This document shows positions 1 through 8,066 of a stretch of DNA of 64,000 nt, piece after piece. Origin of the DNA: Sphaerisporangium sp039871875. Lineage in GTDB: Bacteria; Actinomycetota; Actinomycetes; Streptosporangiales; Streptosporangiaceae. The notes beneath the pieces were generated by a model. The model saw only the letters and a program-made list of their open reading frames with translations, made no database searches and was not told the DNA's origin. Numbering within the stretch: position 1 is the first letter of the stretch; the number at the start of each line of letters is the position of its first letter. Where the stretch lies: positions 1 to 64,000 of the forward strand of contig NZ_JBDPMD010000020.1 in NCBI RefSeq assembly GCF_039871875.1, read 5' to 3'. Position numbers and translations under genes: made by a program.

Positions 1-2
1 GT

Positions 3-1334
3 GCGGGGGTGGGCGGGCGGTTGCGGGGCCGGGTGGAGGGTGCGGTGCACCTGCCCGGGGACGCGGGGTACGACGTGGCGCGGCGGCCGTTGTTCGACAC
101 GATCGATCCGTGGCCCGCGGCGGTGGTGGAGGCCCGTACGGCGCAGGATGTGCGGGTGGCGGTGGAGGCGGCGGCCGGTGCGGGGGTGCCGCTGGCGGTG
201 CAGGCGACCGGGCACGGCACGCATGTGCCGTGTGACGGCGGGGTGCTGGTGCGGACCGCGGCGATGGACGCGGTGGAGGTGGACGCGCGGGCCCGGGTGG
301 TGCGGGTCGGGCCGGGGGCGTGCTGGGGGCGGGTGGTGGAGGCGGCCGCGGCACACGGTCTGGCGCCGCTGTCGGGGTCCTCCCCCGATGTGGGGGTGAC
401 GGGGTTCACGCTGGGTGGCGGGGTGGGATGGCTGGCCAGGCGGTTCGGGTTCGCCGCCGACAGCGTGGTGCGGGCCGAGGTGGTGACCGCCGGGGGGCGG
501 CCGGTGACGGTGGACGCGGGGCGGCACGCGGACCTGTTCTGGGCGCTGCGGGGCGGCGGGGGGAACTTCGGGGTGGTGACGTCGCTGGAGTTGCGGTTGT
601 TCCCGGTGCGGCGGGTGTACGCGGGGGCGGTGTACTTCGCGGCCGAGCGGGCCGGTGAGGTGCTGGCGTGTTACCGGGAGTGGACGCGGTCGGCGCCGGG
701 CTGGCTGAGCACGGCGGTGCTGGTGCGGCGGCTGCCGGACTCGGCGGACGTCCCGGCGGCGGTGCGGGGCCGGCGGGCCGTGGTGCTGAAGGTGCTGTCG
801 TCGGGCGGCGCGGCGCGGGCCGAGCGGGTGCTGCGGCCGTTGCGGGCGGCGGGCGGGCCGGTGCTGCACGACGGCCTGGCGCGGGTGCCGTACGCGGAGG
901 CGGCGATGGGCGGCACCCGGTCGGCGCATGTGGAGTTCGCCCGTGACCTGCCGGACACGCTGATCGGTGTGCTGGCCGGGGCGGTGGAGGAGGATTCGCC
1001 GCTGTCGGCGGTGGAGGTGCGGCACTGGGGTGGCGCGATGGCGCGTCCGGGGCCGGGCGCGGGCCCGGTGGGGCACCGGTCGGCCGTGTTGTCGGTGACG
1101 CTGGACGAGCGGGTGCCCGAGCTGGTGGCGGCGGTGCGTCCGCACGTGACCGGGGGGTCGTTCCTGAATTTCCTGTCCGACCCGGCGCGCACCGCGTCGG
1201 CGTACACCGCGGCGGACTGGCGGCTGCTGCGTGAGGTCAAGCGGGCGTGGGACCCGGGCAACGTGTTCCGCGGGAACCTCAACATCCCCCCGGCGGGCGC
1301 CCGGTCGGCGGGGCCGGTGGCGGCGACCGCGTGA
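3..1334 (+). CDS. FAD-linked oxidoreductase, berberine-bridge-enzyme (BBE) type, 5' end possibly outside window
   Basis: Flavin-dependent oxidase of the PCMH/BBE superfamily, which oxidises small alcohols, sugars or secondary metabolites with O2. The N-terminal half carries the FAD-binding PCMH fold: ATGHGTH holds the usual flavin-linking His position, followed by GFTLGGGVGWLARRFG and the typical LFWALRGGGGNFGVVTS stretch. The C-terminus ends in the BBE signature WDPGNVFRGNLNIPP. Bicovalent members have a Cys in the loop before VGVTG; here the loop reads SGSSPDVGVTG, so at most one covalent flavin link is expected. The frame is open to the window edge. The first in-window start is a GTG at 9, but the family normally has more N-terminal residues, so the true start may lie upstream. 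The substrate cannot be told from sequence. Confidence 0.85.
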   Translation, partial: AGVGGRLRGRVEGAVHLPGDAGYDVARRPLFDTIDPWPAAVVEARTAQDVRVAVEAAAGAGVPLAVQATGHGTHVPCDGGVLVRTAAMDAVEVDARARVVRVGPGACWGRVVEAAAAHGLAPLSGSSPDVGVTGFTLGGGVGWLARRFGFAADSVVRAEVVTAGGRPVTVDAGRHADLFWALRGGGGNFGVVTSLELRLFPVRRVYAGAVYFAAERAGEVLACYREWTRSAPGWLSTAVLVRRLPDSADVPAAVRGRRAVVLKVLSSGGAARAERVLRPLRAAGGPVLHDGLARVPYAEAAMGGTRSAHVEFARDLPDTLIGVLAGAVEEDSPLSAVEVRHWGGAMARPGPGAGPVGHRSAVLSVTLDERVPELVAAVRPHVTGGSFLNFLSDPARTASAYTAADWRLLREVKRAWDPGNVFRGNLNIPPAGARSAGPVAATA

Positions 1335-1597
1335 ACCTGGCCGGGGCGGGGACCGGGGGTGTGTGTGAGGCCGGGCCGTCGCGGAGCGGGCCGCGGCGGC
1401 CCTTGGTGGTCCGGGACGGGTCTTCGCGGCCACGGCGCGGAGCGTGCCCCGTGGGGGGCCGCGAGCTGTGCCTGCTCCCCCGGGTTCCGGCAACACGCGG
1501 CACAACAACCCCCCAACAGTCCATATAAGCGCTGATTAGTGGAGTTTCTTGGGCATAACCGGCATGTAGGAGTTCGTCGCACCATCCGGGGGCACCG
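1335..1597. other. intergenic, promoter region of the CBS-domain gene
   Basis: About 260 bases without a gene. The left part is GC-rich with no clear terminator hairpin. The right part turns AT-richer (CATATAAG near 1523, then GATTAGTGGAG and GGCATAACCGGCATG) and probably holds the promoter of the CBS-domain gene. No named operator was recognised. Confidence 0.4.
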
Positions 1598-2035
1598 ATG
1601 ACCACACATGGAACCGGCAGGACGGCCAAGGACCTCATGCACGAGGGCGCGCAGTGCATCGGTGAGCACGACAGCCTGCGGGCGGCCGCGCAGATGATGC
1701 GCGACCTGTCGGTCGGAGCGCTGCCGATCTGCGGCGAGGACGACCGGCTCAAGGGCATCATCACCGACCGAGACATCGTCATCAAATGCTGCGCCGAGAA
1801 CGGCGACCTGGACCGCACCACCGCCGGGCAGCTCGCCGAGGGCGGCCTGGTGTGGGTGGACGCCGAGTGCAGTGTCGAGGAGGCCCTGGACGTGATGGCG
1901 CGCCACCAGATCAAGCGCGTGCCCGTCATCGACCACCACCGCCTCGTCGGCATGATCAGCGAAGCCGACCTGGCCAGGGAACTGCCCGACGAGGAACTGG
2001 CCGAGTTCGTCCACCGCGTCTACGCCGGCGCCTGA
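1598..2035 (+). CDS. Two-CBS-domain protein (Hrp1-like)
   Basis: A 145-residue protein made of little more than a tandem CBS pair, the Bateman module that binds adenine nucleotides. CBS1 covers roughly residues 8-70 (DLMHEGAQCIGEHDSLRAA then VGALPICGEDDRLKGIITDRDIV). CBS2 covers about 75-140 (VDAECSVEEALDVMARHQIKRVPVID then LVGMISEADLA). Size and layout match actinobacterial hypoxic-response-protein-1-like stand-alone CBS proteins, which probably sense nucleotide state or act as small regulatory subunits. No enzymatic domain is attached and the neighbours do not suggest a partner. The ATG start is supported by the AT-richer promoter-like DNA immediately upstream. The specific ligand is unknown. 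Confidence 0.9.
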   Translation: MTTHGTGRTAKDLMHEGAQCIGEHDSLRAAAQMMRDLSVGALPICGEDDRLKGIITDRDIVIKCCAENGDLDRTTAGQLAEGGLVWVDAECSVEEALDVMARHQIKRVPVIDHHRLVGMISEADLARELPDEELAEFVHRVYAGA

Positions 2036-2228
2036 CCCACGGGGACCGCGGCCCCGGCGCCCGCCACCGGGGCCGCCTCCCCCTGCCCTCCCGGGCCGGC
2101 CCGGCGCGCCGGCGATCCGCCGCCTCACCAGGGCGGCGGCTGCGCGCCGGTGCCGGGGCGGGACGTTTCGGCGGGCGGTGCCGGGTAGACCGGGAGGGGG
2201 TGTGACGGCGGAGGGTGGGGAGTGTGTG

Positions 2229-3182
2229 ATGCGGCGGGTGCTGGTGCTGAGGAATCCCTCGGCGGGCGGGGTGGACGACGAGGCGCATCGGCGGGTCATG
2301 GCGGTGCTGAAGGAGTACACCGACGCGGTGGAGGCCGAGGCGGACGGGCCCGACGGGCTGGCGCGGGTGCTGGCCGAGCACCCGGGGCGCGACCCGGTGG
2401 CGGTGGGCGGGGACGGCACGCTGCACGCGGTGGTGGCGGCGCTGTCGGCGCGGGGCGAGCTGAAGACCCGCACGGTGGGGCTGGTGCCGCTCGGCACGGG
2501 CAACGACATGGCGCGGGGGCTCGGCATCCCGCTGGACCCCGAGCAGGCGGCGCGGGTGGTGGCCGGCGGGGTGGAGCGGCACATGGACCTGCTGTTCGAC
2601 GACGAGGGCGGGGTCGTGGTGAACGCGGTGCACCTGGGGGCGGGGGTGACGGCGAGCCGGGCGGCGTCGGCGCTCAAACCGGTGCTGCGGCGGCTGGCCT
2701 ACCCGGCCGGGGCCCTGGCCGCCGGCCTCGGGGCGCGGGGCCGGCCGGTGCGGGTCGAGGTGGACGGGACGGTGGTGGCCGACGGGCGGCGCCGCGTCTT
2801 GATGGTGGGGGTCGGCAACGGCACCAGCATCGGCGGCGGCACCCCGCTGACCCCACGGGCCCGGCCGGACGACGGCCTGGCCGACGTGGTGGTGTCGTTC
2901 TCCACCGGCCCCCTGCGGCGCCTGGTGTACGCGGTACTGCTGCGCCTGGGCCGGCACGGCCGCCAGGACACGGTGGTGACACTGCGCGGGACCCGCGTCA
3001 CGGTGCGGGGCCCGCAGATGGACGTGAACGCCGACGGCGAGCTGACCGGCCCGGTCACCCATCGCACCTGGACGGTCACCCCGGCGGCCTGGCGGATCAC
3101 CGTCCCCGCGTCCACCGCGACGGGGAACCAGTGGCCGGTTGACCGCGCCGGCGTTCCAGGTGTCCCTGACATGACCACGTGA
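2229..3182 (+). CDS. Diacylglycerol/lipid kinase family protein (YegS/DgkB-like)
   Basis: Predicted lipid kinase of the DAGK catalytic family, which phosphorylates diacylglycerol, sphingoid or related lipids with ATP at the membrane face. Diagnostic motifs: LRNPSAGG at the N-terminus, the nucleotide-binding VGGDGTLHAVVAAL near residue 60, and PLGTGNDMARGLGIP near 95. The C-terminal beta-sandwich domain (DGTVVADGRRRVLMVGVGNG, DVNADGELTGP) is complete. The ATG at 2229 is chosen because it directly starts the conserved strand MRRVLVLRNP and follows a purine-rich stretch (GGAGGGTGGGG); an in-frame start at 2178 would add an unlikely Gly-rich tail. At 317 residues it has the usual length. Substrate not determinable. 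Confidence 0.9.
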   Translation: MRRVLVLRNPSAGGVDDEAHRRVMAVLKEYTDAVEAEADGPDGLARVLAEHPGRDPVAVGGDGTLHAVVAALSARGELKTRTVGLVPLGTGNDMARGLGIPLDPEQAARVVAGGVERHMDLLFDDEGGVVVNAVHLGAGVTASRAASALKPVLRRLAYPAGALAAGLGARGRPVRVEVDGTVVADGRRRVLMVGVGNGTSIGGGTPLTPRARPDDGLADVVVSFSTGPLRRLVYAVLLRLGRHGRQDTVVTLRGTRVTVRGPQMDVNADGELTGPVTHRTWTVTPAAWRITVPASTATGNQWPVDRAGVPGVPDMTT

Positions 3183-3200
3183 GGCGTTCAGGGCCGAGGG

Positions 3201-3734
3201 GTGCTGCATGTGGCCGGGTCGCTGGAGGCGAACCAGGTGCGCGCCTACGACCTGGTGCGGATGCTGTCGGCCGATGGCCGCCTGACCGGGCTGGGGGCGG
3301 CGTTCGCGCGCTACGGCCGCATCTTCAAGTCGATGCACCTGCTGCATGTGGCCCACCTGGAGGACTGCCGGCGGATGACGGGTGCCCAGCTCAACATCGG
3401 CGAGGGCCGCAACGGCCTGGCCCGGCGCGTCTTCTTCGGCAACCTCGGCCAGCTGCGCCAGGGCTATGCCAAGGGCATGGAAGACGAGCTCGGCGCGCTT
3501 GGCCTGGGTCTCAACGCGATCATCTACTGGAACAGCCTCTACATCGACGCCGCCGTGAAAGCTCTGCAGGCGGACGGGCAACTGTCGACCGGCCCGGAGA
3601 TCCGGGCCCGGCTGTCCCCGTTGATCTGGGAGCACATCAACTTCCACGGCAGCTACCCGTTCACCCGCCCGCAAGCGCCGGGGAACCTGCGGCCGCTGCG
3701 CGATGCGAGAGCCGGAGACGACGAACAGGACTGA
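3201..3734 (+). pseudogene. Tn3-family transposase, C-terminal remnant
   Basis: This reading frame matches only the last ~170 residues of a Tn3-family DDE transposase, normally ~1,000 residues. Characteristic stretches are GRIFKSMHLLHV, the GRNGLARRVFFGNLGQLRQGY block, KGMEDELGALGLGLNAIIYWNSLYID and the terminal LSPLIWEHINFHGSYPFT. The N-terminal DNA-binding part and the first catalytic Asp residues are missing and no start codon with a plausible ribosome site exists, so the gene is dead. The junction with the lipid-kinase gene lies within 20 bases of its stop codon. With the recombinase scrap at 5.1-5.4 kb it marks an old mobile-element insertion. I did not find terminal inverted repeats or a resolvase partner. 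Confidence 0.85.
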
Positions 3735-3779
3735 CCACGATGGGGTCCGGTGCCCCTCCGCCGGCCGGCACCGGCACTC

Positions 3780-3971
3780 TCACCCGGACGGTGGAGCTGC
3801 TGGGCCAGCCGTTCGGCGGTTGTCGTCGTCGTCGCGGGCCTCGTTCTTGTCGGCTGCGGATTGGGCCCGGCGGTCGAAGTCGTCTTCTGCGGTGTCGCTG
3901 TCGGGGTTCTTGGCCGCCGCGGATCGGATCCGGGCGGCAGCGTCCTTGTCCATCGGTGTGTGCTTGCTCAT
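3780..3971 (-). CDS. Small hydrophilic LEA/SMP-like protein
   Basis: A 63-residue, Cys-free, highly charged protein. The segment DKDAAARIRSAAAKNPDSD followed by DDFDRRAQSAADKNE resembles the seed-maturation-protein (SMP)-like repeats found in plant LEA proteins and in many small bacterial proteins (pattern aaARIqsa...FaaRAQSAAdrN). Such proteins are thought to be desiccation-linked and intrinsically disordered; no enzymatic role is expected. It starts with ATG at 3971 and lies alone on the minus strand inside the decayed island between the transposase and recombinase remnants. Function is inferred from composition and the repeat pattern only. Confidence 0.6.
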   Translation of the reverse strand: MSKHTPMDKDAAARIRSAAAKNPDSDTAEDDFDRRAQSAADKNEARDDDDNRRTAGPAAPPSG

Positions 3972-4097
3972 GGCTGGTGCGTACCCGGACCCGGGCAGGC
4001 GGTGGGGGCGCGGGCGAAGTTCGGATGCACTGTGACTGCCTCCCCGCCACGGCCTGGCTCGACCGACTGGGCCCCGTTTCCTCCCGTGCCTCCCAGG

Positions 4098-5027
4098 TCA
4101 CGGCGAGTTCGTACTCTGCGAGGAGCTTCGTGAAGGGCGGGTGTGAGTGAAGATCGTGGCCGCGGCGATGATTGCCACCTCGATCCCGAGCACTTTGTCA
4201 AGCAGGGTGAAGCCGGAGATGTCCTGAGGCACGAGCACTTGTCGCAGCGTCACGACCGCGAGCAGCGCCGCCGCCAGCTCCAGCGGGCTGGTGTTGTCGG
4301 AGCGCCGACGCCACATCAGGAGCGCGACGACGAGCAGCATGGGCGTGAGCAATACGCTGTAGATGAACGTGAGGGTCTTCGGGGAACGGGCAAGATCGAC
4401 TTGTAGGTGCCGCAGCGTTCCTCCGGTGAAACTGCCTTTGTTGGCGGTGCCCACCGACGGCAGCGACCAGTCGCCGAGGTTGCCGTCCAGTCGCACCGAG
4501 GAGATGGCGTGGACCAATCGGCCCTCCTCACTCCTGTTCTCATGGGGATGTAGTGTGATCCCTCGAGAAATGGAGAGGTTCACCTGGAATAACGCCGTGT
4601 AACGATCGTTCGGGTAATTGTTCATGGTGCCCATAAGCGGCACCTTGAACGTCGGCAGTCCGAGCTCACCGTCCCGTTCCTGCACCTCTCGGGGGATGGG
4701 CAACTTCATTTCGACCGAATTGGCGCTGGTCCGAAGGTCGTCCCGCCCCTGAACAATCATGGTGGCGACGGCACCGTCGTCCACATCGGCCACTCCCCAC
4801 GCCAGGTAGATGCGGCCGCCCACCGTCATCTGTTTCGACCGCAGGTCCACTTCGCGAATTATCAGGTGGATCTGAGCGTCGCATATAGCGAGTTCCCGGC
4901 AACTCATGCCGATCAGGCCGGCATCCTTGACAGGGAAGGCTGACCAGACGGCCACGACAACGACTCCGAGGATCACCACATTGAGGGCCCATCGCATGGC
5001 GGTCACCATAGCGGCGCTGGCCGTCAT
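4098..5027 (-). CDS. Membrane protein with extracytoplasmic domain (DUF4436-like)
   Basis: A 309-residue protein with one N-terminal membrane segment (about residues 12-30), a ~180-residue polar domain and three C-terminal segments (TFIYSVLLTPMLLVVALLMW near 220, ELAAALLAVVTL near 250, VLGIEVAIIAAATIF near 280) followed by a Ser-rich cytoplasmic tail. This topology and the SVRLDGNLGDWSLP-type central region recall the uncharacterised DUF4436 membrane family, an assignment made from memory of the architecture and so moderate. Base composition is visibly less GC-rich than the flanking genes, and it sits inside the Tn3/recombinase island, consistent with acquired DNA. The ATG at 5027 has another ATG at residue 7; either could be used. 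No function can be assigned. Confidence 0.65.
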   Translation of the reverse strand: MTASAAMVTAMRWALNVVILGVVVVAVWSAFPVKDAGLIGMSCRELAICDAQIHLIIREVDLRSKQMTVGGRIYLAWGVADVDDGAVATMIVQGRDDLRTSANSVEMKLPIPREVQERDGELGLPTFKVPLMGTMNNYPNDRYTALFQVNLSISRGITLHPHENRSEEGRLVHAISSVRLDGNLGDWSLPSVGTANKGSFTGGTLRHLQVDLARSPKTLTFIYSVLLTPMLLVVALLMWRRRSDNTSPLELAAALLAVVTLRQVLVPQDISGFTLLDKVLGIEVAIIAAATIFTHTRPSRSSSQSTNSP

Positions 5028-5154
5028 GCTCGCCCGCGCGTGAGAAACGACTCATCCTGTCAAAGAGGGATCGCTGACCCGCAGTGGCCGGTAGCCCAGG
5101 CGTGGGCGGCGTGCCTGACCGACCTGCTCGGCGCCAGGCCGTTCGGGGCTGCAG

Positions 5155-5367
5155 ATGCAGTCGCCCAAGGTCGAAGACCTTGACCTGCGGTTGGACGACG
5201 AGCACATGCGCATCTGCGGCAAGGGCGGCAGCGTGCGCACCGTGCCGCCGGCCGAGCCTTTCACCGCCCACTGGCGAAAGCGCCGGCTGCCGCCGGGCGG
5301 CCGCGCGTTCGACAGGCAGGACGTGCTGCGCCTGCACGGCCTGACGCGAGAACTGATCCCGCGCTGA
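5155..5367 (+). pseudogene. Tyrosine recombinase (phage-type integrase) fragment
   Basis: About 55 residues match the early catalytic domain of tyrosine recombinases: VEDLDLRLDDEHMRICGKGGSVRTVPP corresponds to the beta-sheet region containing the conserved K of the GKGGKxR motif. The N-terminal SAM-like domain and the catalytic HxxR...Y end are both missing, and the downstream sequence (RRLPPGGRAFDRQDVLRLHGLTRELIP) no longer aligns. It is a relic, not a functional integrase. Together with the Tn3 transposase remnant at 3.2-3.7 kb it brackets the small LEA-like and DUF4436-like genes. Confidence 0.65.
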
Positions 5368-5469
5368 CGCCCGTGCCTCCGCCGGCGTCGGCGGAACGGG
5401 AGGCCGGCATCGCCGCGGGCGGCCGTCGCGCAGGACACCCGCGGCGTGACCAGGGCCGGCCGGGGCGGG

Positions 5470-6261
5470 TCAGAAACCGGGGAAGACGCGGCGCAGGTCG
5501 TCCAGGGTGACGGCGCCGGTGACCTTCACGCCGGCCGGGGTGTGGCGGGGGGCGTGGCGGCCGGAGACCAGGCGCAGCCACCACTCGGCGGGTGCCTCCA
5601 GGGTGGCGTCCGGCGCGGCGGGGGCGCCGGTGAGGGTGACGGCGTCGTTGATCTCCAGGCCGAAGTGACGCTCGGGGGCGGTGGTGCGGACCGCGACCAC
5701 GGTGTGGCGGCCGTCCAGGGCCCCGGGCTTGGCGGCGAACCCGATCAGGGCGCCCGCGGTGTCGAGCAGCAGGCCGACCGCCTCGGGGGCCAGGGCCGGG
5801 GCGGGCTCGACGGCGGCCTTGACGTCCCAGGTGTGGTGGGTGAACTCGCCGAGCCGCATCGCGGCGAACCCCGCGACGTCCGGCGGCGGCGCCGGCCACC
5901 ACAGCGCCACCCGCAGGTCCTGCCGCTGGTGGGGGTCCAGGTCCTCGAACCGGCGGACCAGGGCCTCGTTGGCGGCGGCGAACGCCTCGGCGCGGCCGGC
6001 ACGCGACATGGAGTCCCAGCGGGCCCACACGCCCCTGATGGTGTCCCCCGGCGGGGAGCCGGTGCCGTCCAGGGCGCCCTGCAGCGCCGCGAGGCTGATC
6101 TCGGCGCCGGAACCCAGGTGGCTGAGCACCTGGGAGACGTCCCACTCCGACGCGCCCGAGGGCCGCGCCAGGTCCTGCTCGGTGAAGCCGCGCACCAGCG
6201 CGGCCAGCTCGTCCAGCCCCGACCGCAGCGCCTTGATGGCACGGTCCGCCTGCTCGCTCAT
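5470..6261 (-). CDS. DinB/maleylpyruvate-isomerase-type (MDMPI) family protein
   Basis: A 263-residue cytoplasmic protein of the TIGR03083-like family. The N-terminal MDMPI/DinB four-helix bundle contains the metal-binding positions expected in this fold (WDVSQVLSHLGSGAEI near residue 40 and LGEFTHHTWDVKAA near 145). The C-terminal region (EWWLRLVSGRH..., VTGAVTLDDLRRVFPGF) is the usual SCP2-like cap. Relatives use a divalent metal and often mycothiol as cofactor in isomerase or S-transferase reactions, but most have no known substrate. The ATG at 6261 precedes the conserved DRAIKALRSGLDELAALV helix. The gene is followed by the TetR gene on the same strand, 88 bases further along the numbering, and may be read independently. 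Confidence 0.85.
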   Translation of the reverse strand: MSEQADRAIKALRSGLDELAALVRGFTEQDLARPSGASEWDVSQVLSHLGSGAEISLAALQGALDGTGSPPGDTIRGVWARWDSMSRAGRAEAFAAANEALVRRFEDLDPHQRQDLRVALWWPAPPPDVAGFAAMRLGEFTHHTWDVKAAVEPAPALAPEAVGLLLDTAGALIGFAAKPGALDGRHTVVAVRTTAPERHFGLEINDAVTLTGAPAAPDATLEAPAEWWLRLVSGRHAPRHTPAGVKVTGAVTLDDLRRVFPGF

Positions 6262-6349
6262 CTGGTCCTCTTTCTCCGGTGGTCCCGCTGACGCCGAACG
6301 TCACCGGCCCCGGGAATCATCCCGGTCCGGCACGCCACCGGGCCCGGGG

Positions 6350-7006
6350 TCAGGCGCGGACCTCGGTGTCCAGGCGGGTGCGGGAGGCGGCGACCGAGCG
6401 GGTGGCGGCCTGCAGGGTGTCGCCGGCGCCCACCATGAGGGCCACGAGCTGGGCCTCGAAGACGCGGCCGGCGTCGCAGGGCTCGATGAGGTACTCCCCC
6501 AGCTCCAGGGTGACCAGGCCGTGCACGGCGGTCCACAGCTGGTGGGCGATCAGTTCGGCGTCGCCGACGCCGAACCGGCCGGCCCGCAGGCAGCGGGTGG
6601 CGCACGCCACGACGGTGCCGAGGGTGTAGCGGCCGTACTGGCGGTCCTCGGCGGACAGGGAGAACCCGGCCAGGGACGCGCCGCCGAACATGACGGCGTA
6701 CAGGTGGGGGTTGGTGAGGGCGTTGTGCCGGTAGGCGCGGCCCAGCAGCACCATGTCGCACACCGGGTCGGCGGTCTCGGCGACCTTGGAGAAGTGGTCC
6801 TGCAGGCGGGCGAACCCCTCGTAGACCATCGCGCGCACCAGGCCGCTCATGCCGCCGAAGTTGGTGTACACGGCCATCGTGGAGCTGCCCGCCTCGGTGG
6901 CCAGGCGCCGGGCCGACAGCGCCTGCGGGCCTTCGTCGGCCAGCAGGCGCGCGGCGATGTCCACCAGCGCGGGGCCGGTGCGCGGATCGGATCGTCGTGG
7001 GCTCAC
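6350..7006 (-). CDS. TetR-family transcriptional regulator
   Basis: A 218-residue one-component regulator. The N-terminal HTH (residues ~10-55) reads GPALVDIAARLLADEGPQALSARRLATEAGSSTMAVYTNFGGMSGLV, with the STMAVYTNF recognition-helix signature. The C-terminal TetR_C-type ligand domain includes LIAHQLWTAVHGLVTLELGEYL. The start is taken as the GTG at 7006, which begins VSPRRSDPRTG just before the HTH; a longer reading would run through its own operators. It is divergent from the carotenoid-oxygenase-like gene, and two identical-arm palindromes lie between the starts, so it very probably represses itself and that gene. The ligand is unknown. Confidence 0.88.
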   Translation of the reverse strand: MSPRRSDPRTGPALVDIAARLLADEGPQALSARRLATEAGSSTMAVYTNFGGMSGLVRAMVYEGFARLQDHFSKVAETADPVCDMVLLGRAYRHNALTNPHLYAVMFGGASLAGFSLSAEDRQYGRYTLGTVVACATRCLRAGRFGVGDAELIAHQLWTAVHGLVTLELGEYLIEPCDAGRVFEAQLVALMVGAGDTLQAATRSVAASRTRLDTEVRA

Positions 7007-7019
7007 TTGACGAGTATGG

Positions 7020-7054
7020 CATAACACCGTTATGTTTGACATAACAGCGTTATG
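7020..7054. promoter_or_regulatory. Twin TetR operators in the shared divergent promoter
   Basis: Two 15-bp palindromes with the same arms, CATAACACCGTTATG at 7020-7034 and CATAACAGCGTTATG at 7040-7054, have centres 20 bp apart, about two helical turns. They begin 14 bp from the TetR GTG start and end 24 bp before the start of the oxygenase-like gene. The AT-rich arms stand out from the surrounding GC-rich DNA. Position and symmetry fit cooperative binding of two TetR dimers on one DNA face. Confidence 0.8.
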
Positions 7055-7078
7055 CAACCAGCACCCGGAGGTGCCCCG

Positions 7079-8065
7079 ATGGCCGTCACCGAGCACGCCC
7101 ACCCGTGGGCACCCGCACCCCCCCGCCCCGGCGGCGGGCACCACGCCCCGGCGGGCACCGGGAACGGCGAGGCCGGCGCCGACCACCTGGCCCCGGCGTC
7201 CGCGGTGGCGGGCGACGGGGCGTTCGGCGTCCAGGGGGTGATCCCCGGCGAGCTGGACGGGGCGCTGGTGCGGATCGGCGTGCCGGGGCGGGGCGGGCGG
7301 CCGCTGGTGTGCGGGATCCGGGTGGCGGGGGGCGTGGCCCGCCGTCTCACCCTGGCCGACCTTCCCTGGGACCTCCCGGCGGCCGAGCCTGCGGCGGGGG
7401 TGCGGGTGGTGGCGCGCACGGGGCGGTTCACGGTGCTGTACGACCCGCCGGTCGCCTACAGCCGGGCCGCCGACCTGATGGGCGACCCCCTCCCCTACCG
7501 CCCGCACGGCCGCCCCGCCCGGGCCGGGCTGCTCCCTCGCGGCGGCGGCGCGCCGCGGTGGTTGGACGTCGAGCCGTTCACGCGGGCGGTGAACGCCTTC
7601 GACGACGGCGGCCGCGTCGTCCTGGACGTCACCGCCGCCACCGGCACGCGCCGCTGGACCCTGGACCCCGGCGGCGCGCCGGCCGCCGGCCCGCCGGTGG
7701 ACGGCGCGCCGGCGGTGGCGGCGGTGGACCCGCGGGTGGCGGGGCGCCGGCACCAGATGCTGTTCGGGCGCGACGCCGGCGGCGGCGCGGTGCTCACCTG
7801 CGACCTGGCCGCCGGGACCCGGCGGCGGCGGGCCCTGGCGCCCGGGTGGGGCGCCGAGGAGCCGGTGTTCGTGCCGCGCGGCCGCGCCGAGGGCGACGGG
7901 CGGCTGCTGGTCCCGGTGCGCGACCACGCGCGGCGCCGGGCCGCGGTGCTGGTGCTGGACGCCCTGGACCCCGCCGGGCACCCCGAGGCGGTGATCACGC
8001 TGCCGTTCCTGCCCCCGCCCGCCGGCCGCGTCCTGTGGGTCCCCGCCGGCGGCCGCCGGCGGTGA
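7079..8065 (+). CDS. Shortened carotenoid-oxygenase-like protein, probably lacking the iron site
   Basis: The 328-residue product resembles carotenoid cleavage oxygenases at both ends. DHLAPASAVAGDGAFGVQGVIPGELDGALVRIG matches the N-terminal 'PV...G.iP..L.G.y.RNGPNP' region, and EEPVFVPRGRAEGDGRLLVPVRD with LVLDALDPAGHPEAVITLP matches the C-terminal blade. The family is normally 450-500 residues with four iron-coordinating His. Here the segments carrying the first two (near 'HDFA') are missing, the third (FHxxNA) reads TRAVNAFDD, and the final His region ends in GRVLWVPAGG. Iron binding is therefore doubtful. The start at ATG 7079 has a GGAGG 7 nt upstream; an ATG at 7052 would lie inside the second operator. 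Expression is likely controlled by the divergent TetR. Confidence 0.7.
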   Translation: MAVTEHAHPWAPAPPRPGGGHHAPAGTGNGEAGADHLAPASAVAGDGAFGVQGVIPGELDGALVRIGVPGRGGRPLVCGIRVAGGVARRLTLADLPWDLPAAEPAAGVRVVARTGRFTVLYDPPVAYSRAADLMGDPLPYRPHGRPARAGLLPRGGGAPRWLDVEPFTRAVNAFDDGGRVVLDVTAATGTRRWTLDPGGAPAAGPPVDGAPAVAAVDPRVAGRRHQMLFGRDAGGGAVLTCDLAAGTRRRRALAPGWGAEEPVFVPRGRAEGDGRLLVPVRDHARRRAAVLVLDALDPAGHPEAVITLPFLPPPAGRVLWVPAGGRRR

Positions 8066-8066
8066 G

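Noticed and set aside
671..2677. Long minus-strand reading frame of 668 residues
   Set aside because: It is antisense to the BBE oxidoreductase, CBS and lipid-kinase genes. Very high GC gives long stop-free shadows, and its protein has no domain signature.
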